From positions 225,265-289,264 of the forward strand of contig NMRA01000027.1 of the NCBI GenBank assembly GCA_002633005.1: a stretch of 64,000 bases of DNA. Reading direction: 5' to 3'. Each line of letters opens with the position of its first letter. Position 1 is the first letter of the stretch. The position numbers and the translations under genes are program-made. The DNA comes from Phoronis australis. Its lineage: Eukaryota > Phoronida > Phoronidae. The notes under the pieces are model-generated. The model made no database searches. It was not told where the DNA came from and saw only the letters and a program-made list of their open reading frames with translations. Positions 49,101-58,731 of this stretch are shown in pieces.

Positions 49101-52100
49101 ACTCAATATTACATACCTTAATATCAGCGGATACTGCACCAATTGAGGCGTCCACCAGTTTCTTGATATATGATGTTCTAGTGAAAAATATGTAGAAAAT
49201 GTATAAATTAGTAAACAGTGTGCATACATCAGTATTAAACAGTATGTATGTGTCCGAATATAAAAGATTGTGTATGTGCCAAAATAAAAGTGTGTGTATG
49301 TGTGAACATAAAACAAATTGTGTACGTCAACACAAACAATGTGTTGTGTAAATATAAAACAGTGTATATGTGTGAATATAAAACAGTGTGTATGTGTGAA
49401 TATAAAACAGGATGTATGTGTGAATATAAAAGTGTGAATGTGTGAATATAAAACAGTGTGTATGTGTGAATATAAAACAGTGTGTATGTGTGAATATAAA
49501 ACAGGATGTATGTGTGAATATAAAACAGTGTGTATGTGTGAATATAAAACAGGATGTATGTGTGAATATAAAACAGTGTGAATGTGTGAATATAAAACAG
49601 TGTGTATGTGTGAATATAAATAGTGTGAATGTGTGAATATAAAACAGTATGTATGTGTGAATATATAACAGTGTGAATGTGTGAATATAAAACAGGATGT
49701 ATGTGTGAATATAAAACAGTGTATATGTGTGAATATAAAACAGGNNNNNNNNNNNNNNNNNNNNNNNNNNNNNNNNAATTATTTGCAATAATGGGGATTT
49801 TTGGTCTGTAATTTCCAACAAGAGTGATTTCATATTAAACACTTGTCACTAATATCATACAAACTACATGTTATGAACCTTTGCAATATTAAACATTTAG
49901 TGCATGGTTTACCTGCTGCAACAAATGTCCGTTCTGGAATAGCTTTCTTTGGAGACGAGATCTTAGGAGGCAGCTTGCTTCTACTAGGACTGGAGGGCCT
50001 TGGCCTGCCATACACTCTTTGAATGTAGCTATCATCCATGTAGGCTGGAACAGGTTTCCATGACTACAACAGAATAGCAGGTGTAATTTGATAAACCCAA
50101 TATTAAAACTACTAATCTGAGATCATAGTACTTGAAATCTGTAGTTCAAACAAGAGTTTGTTGCTTGAAATTCAGGTTCATAATGCACACACTCGAATTG
50201 TGTTCCCCATTCTTAGATCATATTGCACTCAATTCAGGGTAATAACGTACACCCTCGAAGTGTGTTCCACAATCTTAGATCATATTGTACTCTGCAGTAC
50301 AAAACCAATGATACTCATCTCGTGTTAACACTTACGTAGAAACAAAATATCGACACTAAGGTAGATTATGAGCCCAGAGATTGGATTTCGGGACCTAGCT
50401 TCATAGCATAAACATTTCAGTTTAACTAAAAACCTGGCATCACCTTGTCCGTTTCTTTCACAACACTTCTTTTGCTTGGCTCCGCCACTGCAGAGGCTTT
50501 GGGCTTGTTCTTGGGTTCCCTGGGCACATGCTTAGTCCTAGCACTTGTCTTGGTGTCTTTGACATTTGCTGCTGGCTCTCCTGGCTTCTTTGGATTTCGT
50601 TTAGATGTCAACTTGGCAGGTTTGTTGTTAGTGTCCCTCTCTGGTTCCATGAACTGAACATGGATTGGTGATCTACCGTCCGGTTGTAAGGAAGTCTAAT
50701 AAAAGAATAGACACAATTGTTGACAGATCATTCATTGTAGATCGCAAGGTTTCACAATTACATTTTTACAGTAATGCACAAGTTAAGATCCCAATTCAGT
50801 TTGATTTCGTGCCAATGAGATGAAAAGTACATGTGGGTCAGCCATAGACAGTTGTCGAGATTACTAAAATATGATAAAAACAAATAATTTCTATTAAGCT
50901 AGTAACAGTAGCACTAGCAATGTGAAAACTATTGAGTCTGTTTTGATCGAATAACGTATGACAATTGATCCACGAATCCAACTCGTTGTCAGATATGACA
51001 TGTACACAAACACAAAGGAGTAAACAATGACAACTCCTCCGTAATACAAACCACTACAGAGAGCTTTAATGACTACTGAATTCTTCCAAACACTTAAAAA
51101 CTGTGTATCAGTCGGAACTGAATTTTTTTTCAGAATTGTCTTTGTATATCGGAAACTTTTCTGATACCAAGCTCAACATTATGACATTTTTGCATGACAA
51201 TGTCACTCGATTACTAGCAGAGCCATTTGCTACGATACGTTCCATTTTTCTAGCGGACAACAGATAATGCTGCCAGACACCACCATGAGAAGATTTTGCC
51301 TCACTTAAATAGTCGTGAATCATGATCGGTTTTACAGCCATGGAATCGATTTTGATTCAATGTTTTTATTTAGCGATGATGTTGGAGACGAGTGGTTGAA
51401 TCAATGCAGCACTCAATATTACATACCTTAATATCAGCAGATACTGCACCAATTGAGGCGTCCACCAGTTTCTTGATATATGATGTTCTAGTCAAAAATA
51501 TGAAGAAAATGTATAAAGCAAATTAGCAAACAGTGGGCATACGTCAGTCTTAAACAGTGTGTATGTGTCCGAATACAAAAGATTGTGTATGAGTCAATAT
51601 CAGAGAAAATTTGTGCGTCAATATAAACAGTGTGTTGTGTAAATATAAAGCAGTGTGTATAAGTGAATATAAAACAATATGTATGTGTGAATATAAAACA
51701 GTGTGTATGTGTAAATATAAAGCAGTGTGTATAAGTGAATATAAAACAGTGTGTATGTGTGAATATAAAAGAGTGTGAATGTGTGAATATAAAACAGTGT
51801 GAATGTGTGAATATAAAACAGTGTGAATGTGTGAATATAAAACAGTGTGTATATGTGAATATAAAACAGTATGTATGTGTGAATATAAAACAGCATGTAT
51901 GTCTAAATACAAAACAGTGTGAATATAAAACAGTGTGAATGTGTGAATATAAAACAGTGTGTATGTGTGAATATAAAACAGTGTGAATGTGTGAATATAA
52001 AACAGTGTGTATGTGTGAATATAAAACGGTGTGTATGTGTGAATATAAAACAGTGTGAATGTGTAAATATAAAACAGGATGTATGTGTGAATATAAAATT

Positions 52101-53354
52101 GTGTATGTGCCAGTACAAAACAATGTGTATCTACCAATACAAAACAGAGTGATTAACAATACAAATCAGTTGTATGTGTCAATATAAAACAGTATGTATG
52201 TGTGAATTCAAAACAGTGTGTATGTGTGACTACACAAAACAGTGTGTACGTGTGAATACAAAGCAGTGTGTGTCAATGTAAAAAATTAATGTGGCAAGGA
52301 ACCACGGTAAAAGGTACAATGAGAAAAGTCACTTGTTGAGCCTGATCTCAAACAACAGTGGGCTGACAGTTGTTTCCAGACCCACAAATCACACCTACTC
52401 TGACTAAGGAATAAATTTTGTAACAGTAGTCTAAATCAAAAATTAGTGTTTGTCACAGCAGCTGGGTTTATAGCTGCTTTAAACTTATTGAATTCTGAGG
52501 ATTGCTGTGAACACAAAAGATGAGTTATCGAGTACGCAAAAACACCTGAGGTCCATATAACAAAATGTAAAGGCAGTTTTGTCAACCTTTGGATGAATGC
52601 TTACACCAGATTTTCAAATAACTTTACTTTTGAACACCTATGTTCCTTCCATTTTACTCGGCTTAACACCCACCACCGAATATCACACTTTCTCAGTTTA
52701 AGCACCCTGGATGAGTATTGCCCAACAAAGTGCCTACGCTATTTCACCTGTCTGAGTCTAGCGACTTGAGAGAGAATGGTTCAGACTTGTACAACACAGT
52801 ATCAATGTTTCGGTCAAGTATTTCTCGTGTAGAACGAGTCCTCTCTAGAACCTCCATGATATCTGTATATGCCTGCGAGAGTGGACCTTGAGAAGGCTGA
52901 ATGGACACTGGACTGACCTCTTTGTGATGGTCCATCTACAATTGGACCACAATAATGGTGATAATAACGACAACTAATAACAATTGGTAAAATTGTCCAA
53001 ATATAACTAATTAGTATAATGATAAAATTATTAAATTTGATGTTACAAGTATACAATAAAACAATCAATTAAACATTTTAATTTAAAAATTATAATGAAT
53101 TTAATAATAATGACATAAATATAATAAATAATAACCATAACAAAAATACTAATTATGAGCATAATTCTAACAGGAAAAACGCCAAATATAATAAAAACAT
53201 CTGAATTATAAACATAGCAACAATATCACAACCATTATGATTATGACAATGACGACTAATGTTAACACTTATGACAATTGTTTAAACACTTACCAAGTAG
53301 TTATTCAGTGGTGCTTCTCTTGAGGCAAGAGAGATATACTGTAGTGGTTCAACT
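33786..53354 (-). CDS. KIAA0586: TALPID3 (KIAA0586), 3' part of gene
   Basis: TALPID3 is a centriolar/basal-body protein needed for ciliogenesis and hedgehog signalling. Exons in transcript order: 53354-53294, 52935-52748, 51487-51427, 50695-50444, 50063-49913, then duplicate copies 49177-49117, 48375-48124, 47805-47655, then 46019-45921, 44906-44533, 43624-43529, 42955-42771, 41481-41351, 40412-40201, 39568-39394, 39182-38882, 37440-37330 (cut), 36714-36454, 35493-35248, 35072-34938, 34186-33786 (TGA). Phases join throughout except at the duplication and the cut exon. Matches to vertebrate TALPID3: YIQRVYGRP, CLPSVNIESDS, PAFPPQPLP with LLENRAAQW then IEQEIMARM, VQVFVDAGQPVDT, TPEVTPPTTP, PEPWGNPDSPL, SLSDTLHGS and SVKMPSL near the C-terminus. 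Upstream exons with the N-terminal half are not found in the window. Confidence 0.93.
36743..37328 (+). mobile_element. LINE reverse transcriptase fragment
   Basis: A 165-codon frame contains the RT core: DFEKAFDSLSW, CRQGDPLSPNIFILCAE and the catalytic QYADD, then SGLQVNVDKTK. After its stop (37235-37237) the protein continues in another frame (FRFLGVDFDT), so the copy is frameshifted. L1/Tx1-type. The fragment stops at the single N at 37329, where TALPID3 exon sequence begins on the other strand. Confidence 0.9.
37330..37440 (-). pseudogene. KIAA0586: TALPID3 exon cut off at an assembly join
   Basis: The acceptor CTCCAG (37441-37446, minus) and phase fit the preceding exon. The peptide (DEQPDELVIPPPL) aligns with the DEEPESMDF...PPPP region of vertebrate TALPID3. 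The exon has no donor because sequence switches at N 37329 to a LINE. The next conserved segment of TALPID3 (around EGEILFSCG in human) is missing. I read this as misassembly or insertion, not necessarily a broken gene. Confidence 0.75.
37818..38063. mobile_element. Dispersed repeat family B, copy with inverted ends
   Basis: Starts CAGGGCTTGGAAT and ends ATTCCAAGCCC, the same termini as the element at 21092-21598. Its interior from 37884 aligns with 12390-12543. So these three loci appear to be one non-autonomous family. Confidence 0.7.
38064..38881. other. TALPID3 intronic sequence
   Basis: No exon or recognised repeat is seen between the family B element and the exon at 38882-39182. Confidence 0.4.
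40086..40118. repeat. (CA/CG)n microsatellite
   Basis: Alternating purine-pyrimidine tract (ACAC, GCGCGCGC, ACAC) in a TALPID3 intron. Confidence 0.95.
40681..40771. repeat. 31-bp tandem repeat, three copies
   Basis: Units begin GTCCAATTACATCACAGATA at 40681, 40712 and 40743, nearly identical. More diverged related sequence lies just before (from about 40430). Confidence 0.92.
41587..41683. repeat. Two-unit ~49-bp tandem repeat
   Basis: Two units share GTGAACTTAACATT and CTACAAGGTGTA. It lies in a TALPID3 intron between exons 41481-41351 and 42955-42771. Confidence 0.8.
41850..42700. repeat. Repeat family D (CTCF-like core) in TALPID3 intron
   Basis: Several diverged units share AAAATTGCC followed by a G-rich box (CGAGGGGGCACAG near 41870, CCACCAGGGGACAGAG near 42555), then a TTTCATGAARATTC-type block. 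The same order is seen in the repeats at 54.7-55.3 kb. No exon lies here. Confidence 0.55.
46016..46024 (-). promoter_or_regulatory. NAGNAG tandem splice acceptor (TALPID3)
   Basis: The minus strand reads TTGCAGCAG|TC before the exon starting at 46019 or 46016. Both AGs keep the frame and differ by one codon. Confidence 0.6.
46850..46995. repeat. ~76-bp tandem duplication
   Basis: Two near-identical units contain TTCAAAACATCAAAGTGACACC and GTAAACAAGTGAATAGCTGAG. It lies in a TALPID3 intron. Confidence 0.88.
47519..49744 (-). repeat. KIAA0586: Duplicated TALPID3 three-exon block, copy 1
   Basis: Contains exons 49177-49117 (61 nt), 48375-48124 (252 nt) and 47805-47655 (151 nt) with their introns. 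It ends in the 24-bp minisatellite at the N gap. Against copy 2 the exons have a few amino-acid differences (for example SKQPPK versus SKLPPK) and all splice sites are intact. Confidence 0.93.
49205..49744. repeat. 24-bp minisatellite, copy 1
   Basis: Units of TGTGTATGTGTGAATATAAAACAG run up to the N gap. Because 24 is a multiple of 3 and the units lack stops in several frames, long open frames appear on both strands; I regard these as artefacts. Confidence 0.95.
49745..49776. other. Assembly gap (32 Ns)
   Basis: The run of Ns joins the minisatellite of copy 1 directly to the start of copy 2, whose first base corresponds to 47519. Confidence 1.
49777..52285 (-). repeat. KIAA0586: Duplicated TALPID3 three-exon block, copy 2
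   Basis: Contains exons 51487-51427, 50695-50444 and 50063-49913, equal in length and splice phase to copy 1. It carries an extra 62-bp local tandem duplication near 50200-50280 that is absent from copy 1. The exon at 52935-52748 joins copy 2 correctly (two-nt overhang), and copy 1 joins 46019-45921 correctly. Confidence 0.93.
51540..52285. repeat. 24-bp minisatellite, copy 2
   Basis: Same unit as 49205-49744, here complete from about 51540 to 52285 with diverged edges. The 223- and 195-codon minus-strand frames over it (YIHT/VLYSHIHT repeats) are not supported as genes. Confidence 0.95.
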
Positions 53355-54033
53355 CTAGAAAAGTAGGGTTCATAGGTCAACATTTCCAAGCTTTTAATTT
53401 GAAAACTAAACAAGTCCCCTTCACAATGTCATGCACTTGTCTTGATTTTTGAAGGTTTTCAACTTTTGTCTTGAAGTATAATCCATCAACTAAAAAGTTT
53501 ATAATTTTCATGCCCGATACATCTACCATCACACTTCCATTTTACAGGTTGCGGCTACCATGATACATGATTAGCCGTATGGAGTAAACTCAGTCCATTG
53601 ATTTCCTCTCTACACAAGATTGATTCACTACTGACTCCGTGTTGAAGACGTCAGTTTTAGACGGATCTAATACCAATGAACAAGGTCTCAACTCTTATGT
53701 CAACATGAATTTTCAAGACAGTTTGGTCCATCAAATGAAATATCTAATTGCTGAGTTGACAACAGTTAGTGATCGTTGATAATAAGGTCATCCCCTTATG
53801 ACCTTGTCTATGTTGTGAAAGTTTATACACACATACCACAAGTGTCACTGTTAGACATTTTTAATGCTGGAAAGGTAAATAAGGATTTTCATTCTCCCAC
53901 TACAGTCTTTACAAATTCTACTGTTATATAACAAAGATATTTTGATCTCCAATTAGTATTAGCGAACAAACCATAGTTTCAGATCTTCCACAACTCATTC
54001 ACGCCTATCACGTCCATATTTATTTTAAATTAT
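53355..54033. other. TALPID3 upstream intron or flank
   Basis: The exon starting at 53354 needs two bases from an upstream exon, so the gene continues, but I find no further TALPID3 exon between here and the end of the window. Confidence 0.45.
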
Positions 54034-54067
54034 TACTTGGTGAAATGAAATTTCATTTCACCAAGTA
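54034..54067. repeat. 34-bp perfect palindrome
   Basis: Arms of 17 bp (TACTTGGTGAAATGAAA and its reverse complement) meet with no loop at 54050/54051. It stands at the left edge of the repeat-rich block that extends to about 55.4 kb, so it may be an element terminus or a junction of two inverted copies. Confidence 0.92.
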
Positions 54068-55400
54068 CGTAAAACTTTGTTGCTTATCACAAAAAATTGT
54101 TTGTTTGTTTCTTTGTTTGCACACGACAGATTACAATTCTAATCCGATCAACATGAAATTTACATACACGTGTTTCGTGAATGGCTCGAAGCCTTTTGTA
54201 TTTGGTTGAAATCGGATACAAGATGACGCTCTGGCGGCCATTTTCCCTTTTCTCTGTAGAGCCATATCTCCACTGTTTCTGGTCAGATTTTCTGACTATT
54301 TTTCTTTGGGCAGATCTCCGAAAGATCTGTCGAGAGTGTCTCATTTGCTTTTCTCTAGCTATAACCATTCTCGAGTTATTCGAGATTTTCCGAGGACTGT
54401 TCTTGAAATAATTGAGTTTTTTTGCCCGGTACTTTTTGTGTCCCTGGACGGATATGTCTGATATTTGGTATGTGGATAGATCTTTTCAAGTGCTATCAGT
54501 ACTGTGAAACACACCTCTTGCTACGACTTACCGTTTTCGTGATATTCAAGATTTACTGCTCAAGTGAGTGCTATTTATAGATCACTTTGTTAGCATTATA
54601 TATTTGTGCACACACATTTTTCATCTGATCGACATGAAATTTACGCACAATGTGAATCAAGTTTGGTATGTAAATAGATCTCATCAAGGGCTATCTAATA
54701 CGTTCAACTTGGTTTTGTCAACCTTTGAAGATACGGAGGTAAACGTAAAATAATTGCCACTAGGGGGCACACCGGTAGACCAATCTGACCGAAAGTCGCA
54801 GTCGTCTGTTGCCATCTTCATATAAATACATTTGCTAAATTTAATAAAGATCCTGTAGAGCGTTTAGGAGATACAGCCATGGGCGCAAAAACAAACAAAA
54901 CTGCCACTAGGAGGCGCCACAGTAGTCGAAGTCGTCAGAAAATCATCGTCAACTGTCTTCTTCATAGTAAGAACATATATGCCAATTTTCACAGTCATCC
55001 TTCGAGTGGTTTGGTTGTTAGAGGGGCGGACGCCAAAAAAAACGACTAGAAAATAGTAAAAATGGACACTAGATGGCGCAAAATGCCTCGAATCCATCCG
55101 AAAACCGGAGGATAGCGTCAACTTATTAATAGATGCCTAAGTGCCAAATTTCACGAAAACCGGTTGAGGGTCTTTGAAAATACAGAGGTAAACGTAAAAA
55201 ACTAAAATTGCCATTAGGGGGCACAGTGGTATTCCGGTCGGTCCGAAACTCGTCGCCCTCTGCAGTCAACCCCATAGGAACACACCTGCCAAATTTCAAT
55301 AAGATCCTGCAAGGGGTTTAGGAGATACAGCCGCGGACGCCAGACGCTCAGACATAGAGGACGGCAATATGCGACCACATATAAATATGTGGGCGCATAA
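54068..55400. repeat. Repeat family D cluster with CTCF-like motifs
   Basis: Tandemly arranged diverged units share GATACNGAGGTAAACGTAAAA, a GCCACTAGGGGGCAC-type box (54756-54770, 54903-54917, 55074-55090, 55210-55224), a CGRCCGAAA/CGTC segment and an AATTTCAYNAARATCCTG block. Related units occur at 41.9-42.7 kb and 59.1-60.3 kb. No reverse transcriptase or transposase frame is seen. Confidence 0.8.
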
Positions 55401-55403
55401 AAA

Positions 55404-55481
55404 CCACTACTACGACGACTACGACTACGACTACGACGGCGACGACTACTACTATTACTACTACTACTACTACCACTACTA
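55404..55481. repeat. (GAC/TAC)n trinucleotide microsatellite
   Basis: ACTACG and ACTACT triplets. Poly-Ser and poly-Val frames over it are artefacts. Confidence 0.95.
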
Positions 55482-55555
55482 GACATTTGGTGAGCATGAT
55501 GAAAATAGTTCGGAAACAGAATTTATGTGACAGGGGAGCAGAAAAAAGAAAGCCT

Positions 55556-55705
55556 ACTGGTAACAAAAATGAGAGCTTGGCATTGCCTTTGATGTCCGAT
55601 ATTACAAAACAATGTCCTGTATTTTCGTTTGAAAATACCGTGGCGCGCGAATGTGGAGACAATCGGACCTTATGTAAGTGAGATAATGCATACTAGAGTT
55701 AACGA
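55556..55705. repeat. Repeat family E, copy 1
   Basis: Shares GCTTGGCATTGC, GATGTCCGATATTACAA, GTGGAGACAATCGGACC and AAGTGAGATAATGCAT with 61215-61335, and more weakly with 60925-61050. The small frame here is repeat-derived. Confidence 0.7.
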
Positions 55706-56106
55706 AAAATGCTATCTCTGCAGGACAAACAGTGCTATGACGCGCATATGTTTTGCTCTGACTATAGGTTGACGATCTTAGAGTGATACCGGTAATTACT
55801 GGTTCCCAGTGTTAAACAGCCTGATAAGACACCCACTCGTGCCTTTGTCATATAGTAAAATACTAGTCGGCCACCAGCATTTCCTTCTTAGTGATAATAC
55901 GTGATTAAGTGTGTAGATCTATGTATGTTAGAAATACATACGAGTAACAACTGTCGTCGACTTGACGCTATGCTGCTGCAATTGAGAGTAATATGATTAA
56001 TTTGTTTCGCCACGCGAGACCGATCGTACATACACGTATGAGCTCGATACGGAATATTTTTATTTGATATCTGACAAAAGTTATTTTTTTCAGTTTTTCA
56101 ATTCGA

Positions 56107-56487
56107 CTATTTGTAGCAACAAAAATGACCGCACTCGCCGCCCCAGTGAAAAGTGATAAAATACAAAGTTTTACCCTCAAACCGATCCATGGTGGAAAAG
56201 GGAGAGTAGCGCAAGCCGCCGCCGCTGAATTTACCTCCCCCAATTGGCAACTGATGAGTTGGCTGGGCATTTCGAGTTTTGAACTGAGTGTGAATGCTAC
56301 AAATGGCATATGCCCGACTTTTTAGCCTGTTCTTAATAGAAAAGCGTAAGTTGGTGGCCCTCTGACTCATTTTTGCTAAATTGCGATCTTTCTCATTGCC
56401 ATAAACAAGCGGCGGTTGAAATTTTGCCGGGAATCCAGTTTCCTTCAGATACATGGGATTTGTAAAAATAGTGACTGGTCGGCACAT
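56107..56487 (-). other. Unassigned open frame (126 codons)
   Basis: The minus-strand frame has a balanced composition (segments such as YLKETGFPAKFQPP and KMSQRATNLRFS), with no stop for 126 codons. I recognise no family. It could be an exon of an unknown gene, a captured fragment or chance. No convincing splice partners were found nearby. Confidence 0.2.
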
Positions 56488-56929
56488 ATAGTTTACCGAC
56501 TTTTATCACCTGGGGAATTTCGTCATTCCGTATCCACTGTCTCTCAGCGCTCAAAGCAATCACATGGGAATAGTGGCTTTGGGGTGAAAACTGCCGATTT
56601 GGTGTATTACTTGGTGCACTGACTCGCGTACAGGGTGGAAACGTTCACTTTGGAGTCAACATTACGGTAACCAAAAGCCATGGTCTGCTGGTCAGTATGT
56701 AGTAGCCCGTAGTCGTAAAAAATGGAAAAATTCTCTTGTTTATAAAGAATCCGTTATTCTTCATCTTCCAATTTTCAACAAACGACCGAAATATCGATCC
56801 TTATGTGTTGGCGCATGTTAGTGATAAACTGAACTGTGCATCAGTGTGAAAATAACAACAACAAAAACAAAGTGCAGGTTAGTGCCAAGACACACGTTTT
56901 ATTGTTTACTGAACAAGGTTGATGTTCGA

Positions 56930-57245
56930 GAAGTGACCTGTGAACATCTCTATTGTTTCTGAGGAGATGATGTTGTGAGAGTCTATTACAAAGTAAGATG
57001 GGAAGAAAGAGTTTGCTTAGTATGCTGTGGGAATGTATGTTCTCTCAAAGGTATGATAGTGGGAATAACGTGAAATAGACATACGTAGGGGTGGAAGGTA
57101 TGTGTGGGGAATGGCAACCAGGTTGTGTACGGTCTTGTACATGAAAGACAGTTTACTTTGAGCACGTCTTTCTTGAAGAGTGGGCCATTTGAGAGTGGTA
57201 AGGATAGACGAAACAGAGGAGTATCTGAAGTGACCATCCATTTTA
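56930..57245 (-). mobile_element. LINE 3'-end remnant
   Basis: The frame LKWPTLQERRAQSKLSFMYK followed by VHNLVAI is the characteristic C-terminal tail of jockey/CR1/L2-like LINE proteins (WPTLxxRR...LxxMYKxVxxL). The usual continuation appears after a stop or frame change (FFPSYFVIDSHN-like), so it is decayed. Confidence 0.7.
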
Positions 57246-57421
57246 TTGAATTATGAGCAAGTCCTAGGCCTAGCGTAATTTTTCATATTTTGAGAGGTGT
57301 AGCGGCAAGTTTACTCAAGTCTCAAACCAGCAAAACTTGTTGAGTTTCATCTCTAATGTAGAAGAACGCGGTCTGCTTTAATAATGATTCCTTCGTGGCG
57401 AAAACAGTCGGAATTTGTTAA

Positions 57422-57674
57422 AGGCGAAAGCAACCTTTCTTCATGTCACTTTTAGCAAAAATAAGGTTCGTTGATTATCCCAGACACATTTTTCACTTAA
57501 TTACAGCTTTTCGTAATTTGATTAATTTCTCGTCCTCTTCTCCGGAAGTGACGTTTTGGGAGGCAAGAGTTTCGCGCCAATTTCTTTTCATTATAGTCTG
57601 ACTGTGAGAGCTGTCGAGTCAATCATTGTTCTACCTCGGTTGTCATAAGTTCGGTCGTCGTTTGCTTTTGCTTA
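57422..57674. repeat. Left terminal inverted repeat
   Basis: Reverse complement of 58501-58731 over most of its length, including GGTTCGTTGATTATCCCAGAC and the GCCAATTTCTTT segment. Confidence 0.88.
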
Positions 57675-57687
57675 CAAGTCAGTCAAC

Positions 57688-58460
57688 ATGCCACGCTGTT
57701 GCTGTGTGCCGGGATGTACCCATTATCGTCTCACACGCGCTTTGGGTACCTTGCGTCGCTCTCCGAAGAATAACACACTTCGCCGTACTTGGCTAGCTCG
57801 TTCATGTGAAGAACGCAGCGCTACCCGTCCACGCAACGTACAAAGAAGTGAAGGGTTACCGAGTGTGTGACAAACATTTTCTGCCGTCAGATTATGACAG
57901 ATATGTACGCTGAATTGATGAAGGTCCCTGCGAAACAACGCCTGAAAAAGGGTACCATCCCGTCGCTGTTGATTGCCGGCAGTGTCCCGTCGCCCACCCC
58001 GAGAAGTGCGTTTTTGAAACGAAAAGCCTCGCAAGCTGTGGCCACTATATACAGTGACTGGAGGCACTTCATCTACTGTCACCCATGCCTCCGAACGTAT
58101 CCCATTGCGTGCAATTCCAAGAACTAGCAGTGATTCGCCCTGTGCTGTTGTCTCTAGCCAACAGCCTGTAAGCAGCCCTGCAGCGATGTTGAGTAGTGTG
58201 AGTGAATACAGGCCCAGTTCGACACCCAGTGAAGAGGACAGTTCGTCATCCAATGAACAGATCGGTGAGCCTAAGTTTGATAAGTTTATTGTGGACTTGT
58301 ATTGGAGCTATTTGGAAGGTGCCGGGTGTGTGGCGAGGGAGTCACACGGCGGGATGTAATCAGTTTGGGTGCTCAGATCACCCTTCAGTGGGAGAGTGTC
58401 GGGGACACTCGGGCAAGTGGGACAGTTCTTCCTCTGTGCGTGAGACGATAATGAGTACAC
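57688..58460 (+). pseudogene. Broken THAP-domain transposon protein
   Basis: ATG 57688 opens a THAP domain: CCCVPGC at the start (C-x2-4-C), then W about 25 residues on. The second pair (VCDKHF, C-x2-H) and the terminal GTIPSLL (AVPTIF-like box) lie in other frames, so at least two frameshifts are present. Near the 3' end CRVCGEGV and, one frame away, WECRGHSGKW give a zinc-finger pattern seen downstream of THAP in transposon proteins. The catalytic middle is missing. Confidence 0.8.
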
Positions 58461-58500
58461 CCCAGTACGCAACAACAGCGTTGCATGTTGACTAACTCGT

Positions 58501-58731
58501 GAGCAAAAGCAAACGACGACCGAACAATGACTGACTAGACTGCTCTCATAGTCAGACTATATGTAAAGAAATTGGCGCGAAATTCATGCCTCCCAAAACG
58601 TCACTTCCGGAGTAGACGACGAGTAATTAATTAAATTAGGAAAAGCAGTAAATAAGTGAAAAAATACGTCTGGGATAATCAACGAACCTTATTTTTGCTA
58701 AAAATGACATGAAAAAAGGCTGCCTTCGCCT
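58501..58731. repeat. Right terminal inverted repeat
   Basis: Partner of 57422-57674. It begins GAGCAAAAGCAAACGACGACC, complementary to the inner end of the left repeat, and ends TTCGCCT before TTAA. Confidence 0.88.

Noticed and set aside
51488-52159. Long minus-strand frames (223, 195 codons) encoding YIHT/VLYSHIHT repeats
   Set aside because: They exist in several frames and on both strands of a 24-bp minisatellite with no stops; this is a property of the repeat, not coding evidence.
55214-55662. Poly-Ser and poly-Val frames
   Set aside because: Translation of the trinucleotide microsatellite at 55404-55481.
57723-58253. 176-codon minus-strand frame
   Set aside because: Shadow of the THAP-domain transposon gene, whose zinc-binding residues are on the plus strand.
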